Source of the DNA: Nostoc linckia FACHB-104
GTDB lineage: Bacteria; Cyanobacteriota; Cyanobacteriia; Cyanobacteriales; Nostocaceae
DNA length: 64,000 nt
Assembly: GCF_014696615.1 (NCBI RefSeq)
Contig: NZ_JACJQJ010000022.1
Coordinates: 59,839-123,838 of the forward strand
Reading direction: 5' to 3'
Below, piece after piece: positions 59,935 to 64,000 of this stretch. A program made the translations under genes and the position numbers. The notes beneath the pieces are model-generated. The model was given only the letters and a program-made list of their open reading frames with translations. It had not been told where the DNA came from and made no database searches. Each line of letters begins with the position of its first letter. Within the stretch, counting starts at the first letter, position 1.

Positions 59935-61581
59935 TCAATCTTGGATATCTATAAGTGTTCGGATTTGGACTGCTAGCTCTGGATTAACGGTGCGCTCACC
60001 CCGTTCAATCAGGGAAATAAGCTTTTGGGATACGCCAAGAAAACCAGCTAGTTTAGCTTGTGACCACCCTGTTGCAATACGTGCTTCTCTAATTTGGTTG
60101 CTAGTCAAGCTGATGTTTTGTGGCTGTGTAGTTTTGGTTTTAGACCGTAGTGGTTCTTTTTTGGCTTTTGGCTTTACCTTAGATGCTATAAGTTCAGGGA
60201 TAGGGGCTGGGGGTTTGATGGTTAACTTAGCATTCAGCAGTTTATCTAGGTAGCCTTTGGGCTTTTTATCCTTAGAGTCTGGTCTTAGCCATTCTGGGTA
60301 GGTTTCCTGGTCAAAGACAATCTGCCAACCAAGCTTGAGCAGTAGCTTTATTGCACTATCCCAGCACTGCTTTAGATCATAGGCTCTGCGACGATCTAAC
60401 CGAGCTTGATCTATTAGTGTGTTTGGGAATGCAGTTTCTAATAACTCAATTACCCTATACTTTCCATCGAGACGAACTCGGCTATCCAAAGTTAAATATA
60501 TGGCCAGCCTTAGTGCAAGTTCATCATGATAAGGATCAATCTTCAAAACTTGTTGGGCTAAGTAACCAAACTGATATAAAGCTTCTCTGGATCTGGCCCC
60601 AGCAAGATTTAGAAAATCTTGCGTCCACAATCCTGGCTGGATCGTGATGTACACTTCATCAGGATTATCTATCTTGCCTTCCAAATTAAACTGACCGGAA
60701 ACTTTAATTTGAACATTCCACATTCTTCCTATAGGAACACTACCTATAATTTCTCCTTTTTTATTTTTTCCCTCTACCCAAACAGTTTTGACTAAAAGAC
60801 AATCAAGCGCAAAAGCTGTGCTAGCAATTTCTAGTAACTTTTCTGGTTTTGGTTTTCCGTGGTTTCTATCCCACCCGAATTCCTGAATGATATCGCTTGC
60901 TTTTAGGTTGAATGTGCTTTGCCAAGGTTTCTCCTGATTCATAGTATGAGCGGCAAAAATCAGGTGGAGTTTGGCAGTTGTAAAACCAAATTTATCAATA
61001 ATTTGTTGAGCTTCATTCCAGGGGAGCATGGTGATATCCCCTGGGTTACAAATGTAATGTTCTATGTAATTGTTAGGGTTCCCTTTGGCTCTATGCTGTA
61101 AATAAGCTATTCCCGCAGTATCCTTTTTCCATAAGTCTTTCCGAGTATAAGCTTCCATGCTGGAAAACATTACGGCTGATGAGGGGACAGAAACTATAGA
61201 TTTCAACTGTGGTTCTGCAACTGGTAGAGCTTTAGAAAGCACATTGTCCGTTATGCTTTCCAATTCTGCGTTGTTTTTTAATTCTGTAGTGAAGCTCTCT
61301 ACTATTGTGGCTGCAACTTCTTCTACATAAGCTTTATCTAAGGCACGCTCTGGCTGCTCACTTGTCTGTTCTATTATCTGAATAGCTGCTTTTATTGCTA
61401 TCGTCTTAATACCATCTGAAAAGTCACTTCTTAACGCTGTTATTAGTTGTTTCTTATCAAGAAGCAAATTAGGGTCTGCTTTCGCCACTAGGTTACTAAG
61501 ATTAATTATACCAGAGTTTGGTAAGGCAGAAGCACTCTTATTTTTTGAGTGTTTATTGTTGGGGTTTGTATACTCTAACAT
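59935..61581 (-). CDS. Plasmid protein with C-terminal XRE-type HTH
   Basis: A protein of about 548 residues from the ATG at 61581 (a start at 61605 is also possible). The central 300 residues (with YLQHRAKGNPNNYIEHYICN, SDIIQEFGWDRNHGKPKPEK and TIQPGLWTQDFLNLAG) match a large uncharacterised protein type on cyanobacterial plasmids. The C-terminus is a complete XRE HTH (IREARIATGWSQAKLAGFLG, then VSQKLISLIERGERTV). Its stop adjoins the origin repeats, so a replication-control or initiator role is likely. Confidence 0.7.
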   Translation of the reverse strand: MLEYTNPNNKHSKNKSASALPNSGIINLSNLVAKADPNLLLDKKQLITALRSDFSDGIKTIAIKAAIQIIEQTSEQPERALDKAYVEEVAATIVESFTTELKNNAELESITDNVLSKALPVAEPQLKSIVSVPSSAVMFSSMEAYTRKDLWKKDTAGIAYLQHRAKGNPNNYIEHYICNPGDITMLPWNEAQQIIDKFGFTTAKLHLIFAAHTMNQEKPWQSTFNLKASDIIQEFGWDRNHGKPKPEKLLEIASTAFALDCLLVKTVWVEGKNKKGEIIGSVPIGRMWNVQIKVSGQFNLEGKIDNPDEVYITIQPGLWTQDFLNLAGARSREALYQFGYLAQQVLKIDPYHDELALRLAIYLTLDSRVRLDGKYRVIELLETAFPNTLIDQARLDRRRAYDLKQCWDSAIKLLLKLGWQIVFDQETYPEWLRPDSKDKKPKGYLDKLLNAKLTIKPPAPIPELIASKVKPKAKKEPLRSKTKTTQPQNISLTSNQIREARIATGWSQAKLAGFLGVSQKLISLIERGERTVNPELAVQIRTLIDIQD

Positions 61582-61605
61582 AATCTTAAAAACTAATATT
61601 GTCAA

Positions 61606-61950
61606 AAAAATATATATAAATATCGATATTAGATTAGTCCAAGAAATTAATAAATTATTGAATAAAAATCTACGGATTTTTAGGTAAATAGATTTGAAAA
61701 TCTTTAGTAGAGCATAAATAGTATGGTAGATGACACCGTTCCATTCATTGGTAACGATGGTAGAACAAGCGGATTAATAGAAGCAATGTTTGTTTATCCT
61801 CCTTACCTTGATTAAGTGCGGAAGCAGTCTGCTGCTGGGCTTGCTGGGTTTTCTACTAAAAATACTTTGGTAAATTGGAACGCTCTACCAAATGCGATCG
61901 CTCTACCAATGGTAGCGATGGGAGTTCTAAAGGGTTAATTTTTGCTACAT
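61606..61950. other. Intergenic region, no supported gene
   Basis: About 345 bases. A 30-codon frame at 61723-61815 (MVDDTVPFIGNDGRTSGLIE start) has no ribosome-binding site. GATGGTAGAACAAG and ACCAATGGTAGCGATGG words recur but no clear structure is seen. Confidence 0.35.
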
Positions 61951-62121
61951 TCACTTTTTCTCCTCTCTTTGTCTGCGTTCTCTGCGTTCAATCAATGCCC
62001 TTTTGACTATTGCAAGAATTAGCTGTGGTACAGACCTAAACTCAGATTCAGCCCACTGCTGCAACTCCTCATAGTCATCAGGGTCAAAAGTAACGGTAGT
62101 TCTGGGCTTCTTTGTAGGCAT
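61951..62121 (-). CDS. Small RHH regulator (second copy)
   Basis: A 56-residue protein starting MPTKKPRTTVTFDPDDYEEL, followed by QQWAESEFRSVPQLILAIVK and a basic RRERRQREEKK tail: strand-helix-helix as in CopG/Arc repressors, and related to the 58-residue protein at 6015-6191. The inverted repeat ACATCAC...GTGATGT lies 65-97 bases upstream, in the space shared with the divergent ParM-like operon it may control. Confidence 0.75.
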   Translation of the reverse strand: MPTKKPRTTVTFDPDDYEELQQWAESEFRSVPQLILAIVKRALIERRERRQREEKK

Positions 62122-62185
62122 TCCAAGGCATAAATTATCTACTCAGTAGACATTATGCGCTGTCTTGCTACTTACCCTAATTAAA

Positions 62186-62218
62186 ACATCACTTGATTCA
62201 CTAGTTGATAGGTGATGT
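62186..62218. promoter_or_regulatory. Operator candidate ACATCAC-N19-GTGATGT
   Basis: A perfect 7-bp inverted repeat, with an inner TGATTCACTAGTTGATA core that is itself partly symmetric, between the RHH gene and the ParM-like operon. The position matches the operator candidate at 6264-6280 in the other RHH locus. Confidence 0.5.
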
Positions 62219-62383
62219 ACTTGATGCTATCCTACCACTATAAACTAAAAACGCCCAAAAAGCTTGTGCTGACCCAATATCAGCCGATTTTGGGCGACAG
62301 AATTGTTTTGTCAAAAATTAGCTCAATTCTTGCTTGGGCAAAGGATTGAGCGCGTTCATCCCTAATACTTGGAGAAATAAATT

Positions 62384-63460
62384 ATGATTGCTCCTTTTCC
62401 GAATTTGGCTGAAACAACCCAAACTACCCCAGCAATAGCTGTAGGAGACGATTCTGGGGCAGGGTTAAAAAAGCTTTGCATAGGCAATGGCGCTACCCAA
62501 ACAAGAGTCCGTACTCCCTCAAAAGTCTTGGAAATCAAAGAAGAATTGCACGATATCCTGACCTCCAATGAAGGTGGACACTTCTTCTACCACTCAGGCG
62601 ACAGGCAGGATTTAGTTGGGCGGGAATTTCTCACTGGTACACTCGCAGCCTGGAAAGCCCCTTCAACCCACATTAAACTCAGTGATGACCCGGCACTAAA
62701 AGCTGAATACGGCTTGCACACATTACTTGGGGTGTTGGCTACCCTGCCCTACCGTCCAGAGTGGAACCTGCATTTAGTGCTATCTATACATAATGTGAAA
62801 ATTTTCAAAAATTTGTTAACCAAGAAAACCAGTGGCAGTCACACAGTTAGCTTCAACGGCAAAAATACGCCCACTTCACAGATCAATTTGAACGTGAGTT
62901 TGGTTGTACCCGAAGGTGCTGGCTCTTACAGCTATTGTGTTTCAGCCAAACCAGAACCATTAATTGACCGCAGCGCCCACGCCATCGCCGTGGATTTTGG
63001 CACATCCACAGTCATCCCCACAGTTTTCGCCCCAGGTGGCAGCATTATCCACCGCCAAGTGTTGGCAGTCGGTGGTTGTATTGATTTGTTAGATGCAATC
63101 GCCGCAGATCCAGAATTAGTTCAATTCCTGGGAACGGGCAAAGCTGGCAGCATTGAAATTATTCGCCAAGGCATTGAATCAAAGCAATTTCAGTATGGCA
63201 CTCGCAATTTTAACTTCCGCCATATTTACGCTCGTCACCTAAAGCCCTGGCTAGCAGACCGTCTGCGCCTTGCTTTTAAGGAAGTGGAAGAATGGCGAGA
63301 TGCCGCTCAAAGCTTTGTCGCTTGGGGTGGTGGTGTGGAAATGCCAGGGGTAGCTTCTATGCTGCAACGCGAGGGTATTACCCCAGTAGCAGAGGGATGT
63401 TGGGCCAATGCCATTGGTTTGCAACGCTTGGCATTTGCAAGAATGCAGCGGGGGAAATAA
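62384..63460 (+). CDS. ParM/StbA-like actin-fold partition protein
   Basis: A 358-residue protein. The actin-type phosphate-1 loop VDFGTSTVIPTVF lies near residue 204, and a later phosphate/adenosine region VAWGGGVEMPGVASML near 308. The N-terminal third is less typical. ParM-like filaments push plasmid copies apart in type II partition. The following 113-residue and 64-residue genes overlap by TAATG and ATGA and could be the adaptor. The system coexists with ParAB on this plasmid. Confidence 0.78.
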   Translation: MIAPFPNLAETTQTTPAIAVGDDSGAGLKKLCIGNGATQTRVRTPSKVLEIKEELHDILTSNEGGHFFYHSGDRQDLVGREFLTGTLAAWKAPSTHIKLSDDPALKAEYGLHTLLGVLATLPYRPEWNLHLVLSIHNVKIFKNLLTKKTSGSHTVSFNGKNTPTSQINLNVSLVVPEGAGSYSYCVSAKPEPLIDRSAHAIAVDFGTSTVIPTVFAPGGSIIHRQVLAVGGCIDLLDAIAADPELVQFLGTGKAGSIEIIRQGIESKQFQYGTRNFNFRHIYARHLKPWLADRLRLAFKEVEEWRDAAQSFVAWGGGVEMPGVASMLQREGITPVAEGCWANAIGLQRLAFARMQRGK

Positions 63461-63801
63461 TGATGGCTGAGAATAAGCGAGTGCGCCTAGAACCACATAT
63501 TGAGGAATATCTCAAGTCACATGCTATTAGAGTATTAGACAAACCAGCATCAGCAGTTACTAGTGCTGAGTTAACCACCCTAACCAACGCCATTATCTAC
63601 GAACACAAGTTGGCACAGTCGATGGCGAAACAGATACCATTCGCCAAATTGTTTAGTTGGCTGATGAGTTGGGTTCCTGGGAGTAGAGTTGTTGGATTGA
63701 ACCAACAGGCGACGGATGCGCCAACAATTAAGGAACTTCCAGAACCCGACAACTTTGAATTTGACGCAGACTTAAGCGATTTATATGAGGAGGCAGCATG
63801 A
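63460..63801 (+). CDS. ParM-operon accessory protein
   Basis: About 113 residues (MMAENKRVRLEPHIEEYLKS start; ATG at 63460 or 63463). The start overlaps the stop of the ParM-like gene (TAATG). The N-terminal KRVRLEPHIEEYLK resembles an RHH-like strand-helix, as in ParR adaptors, followed by a helical middle and an acidic tail (NFEFDADLSDLYEE). It is a good candidate for the DNA-binding adaptor, by position. Confidence 0.6.
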   Translation: MMAENKRVRLEPHIEEYLKSHAIRVLDKPASAVTSAELTTLTNAIIYEHKLAQSMAKQIPFAKLFSWLMSWVPGSRVVGLNQQATDAPTIKELPEPDNFEFDADLSDLYEEAA

Positions 63802-63992
63802 CAATAGACCAAATTGCTCTTCTCAACCAAATCGAGCAGTTGTTGGGCGAAATCATTGCCAGTGCTGAGTTTAAAGCCATTGTCGATGACTATATCCCTT
63901 CCGTGGATGTCACCTTAGGCGACGCAAAGACCGCAGTTAGCCAGTTATTGAATTACTTACAGCAGACAAGCTCCAAGTGTTGGCGCTCTTAA
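63798..63992 (+). CDS. Small helical protein, paralogue of 7868
   Basis: A 64-residue protein with an amphipathic helix (IALLNQIEQLLGEIIASAEF) and then VDVTLGDAKTAVSQLLNYLQ. The DVTLGD-helix block matches DVTFGD of the 7868-8065 protein. It overlaps the preceding gene by ATGA. Function unknown. Confidence 0.65.
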   Translation: MTIDQIALLNQIEQLLGEIIASAEFKAIVDDYIPSVDVTLGDAKTAVSQLLNYLQQTSSKCWRS

Positions 63993-64000
63993 AATCCTTT

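Overview
The window reads as part of a large plasmid from a filamentous, heterocyst-type cyanobacterium (Nostoc/Anabaena-like). Reasons: a CyRepA1-type replication protein with upstream 22-bp iterons; ParA/ParB plus a ParM/StbA-like partition gene; a secreted nuclease and its inhibitor that closely resemble Anabaena NucA/NuiA; a Psb34 (Ssl1498-family) photosystem II assembly protein; GCGATCGC (HIP1-like) octamers; many short cyanobacterial dispersed repeats; and a dense array of about 27 tRNA-like genes like the one known on an Anabaena PCC 7120 plasmid. No chromosomal housekeeping block is present.

Layout. 0.2-6.2 kb (minus strand): AAC(3)-fold acetyltransferase, a small protein, a primase/SF3-helicase-like protein, a coiled-coil protein and a coupled ribbon-helix-helix (RHH) regulator. 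6.5-11.7 kb (plus): tightly overlapping small and membrane proteins ending in a membrane-anchored P-loop ATPase. 11.9-22.5 kb: macro-like/KAP NTPase, transposase debris, two related tyrosine integrases facing outward around a patatin-like membrane phospholipase, a DNA-binding protein, and the remains of a DUF4365 gene. 22.8-26.0 kb: nested mobile elements. A small element with repeat-rich ends lies inside the DUF4365 gene and itself carries an ISL3 copy with a passenger gene. 26.2-30.2 kb: RHH/coiled-coil protein with operator, psb34, a structured non-coding segment, nucA/nuiA, and a frameshifted HNH nuclease. 30.3-33.0 kb: tRNA array with a promoter and two insertions (a 305-bp MITE and a 26-bp repeat inside a tRNA). 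33.3-35.1 kb: parAB. 36.4-44.4 kb: a helical protein plus membrane HExxH protease operon, a group II intron remnant, and an NLR-like NB-ARC protein with 24 degenerate repeats. The NLR is separated from its N-terminal module by a single in-frame UGA. 45.4-51.4 kb: a third integrase, a PD-(D/E)xK-like protein, an XRE regulator and IS1380/integrase fragments. 51.8-61.6 kb: a MITE, a TOPRIM/RecA-like replication protein, CyRepA1, the iteron origin and an HTH replication-type protein. 62-64 kb: an RHH regulator divergent from a ParM-like operon.

How it fits together: there are three replication-type proteins and two partition systems, so the plasmid may be a cointegrate or carry redundant maintenance. 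The accessory cargo is rich in conflict-type proteins (NLR, KAP, patatin, DUF4365, nuclease/inhibitor, proteases). The most striking candidates for undescribed biology are the UGA-split NLR with a possible amyloid-type motif next to the stop, the neighbouring membrane-protease operon, and the plasmid tRNA set with its CUA-anticodon member and disrupted tRNA-Arg. All function calls come from reading the sequence; no database search was run.
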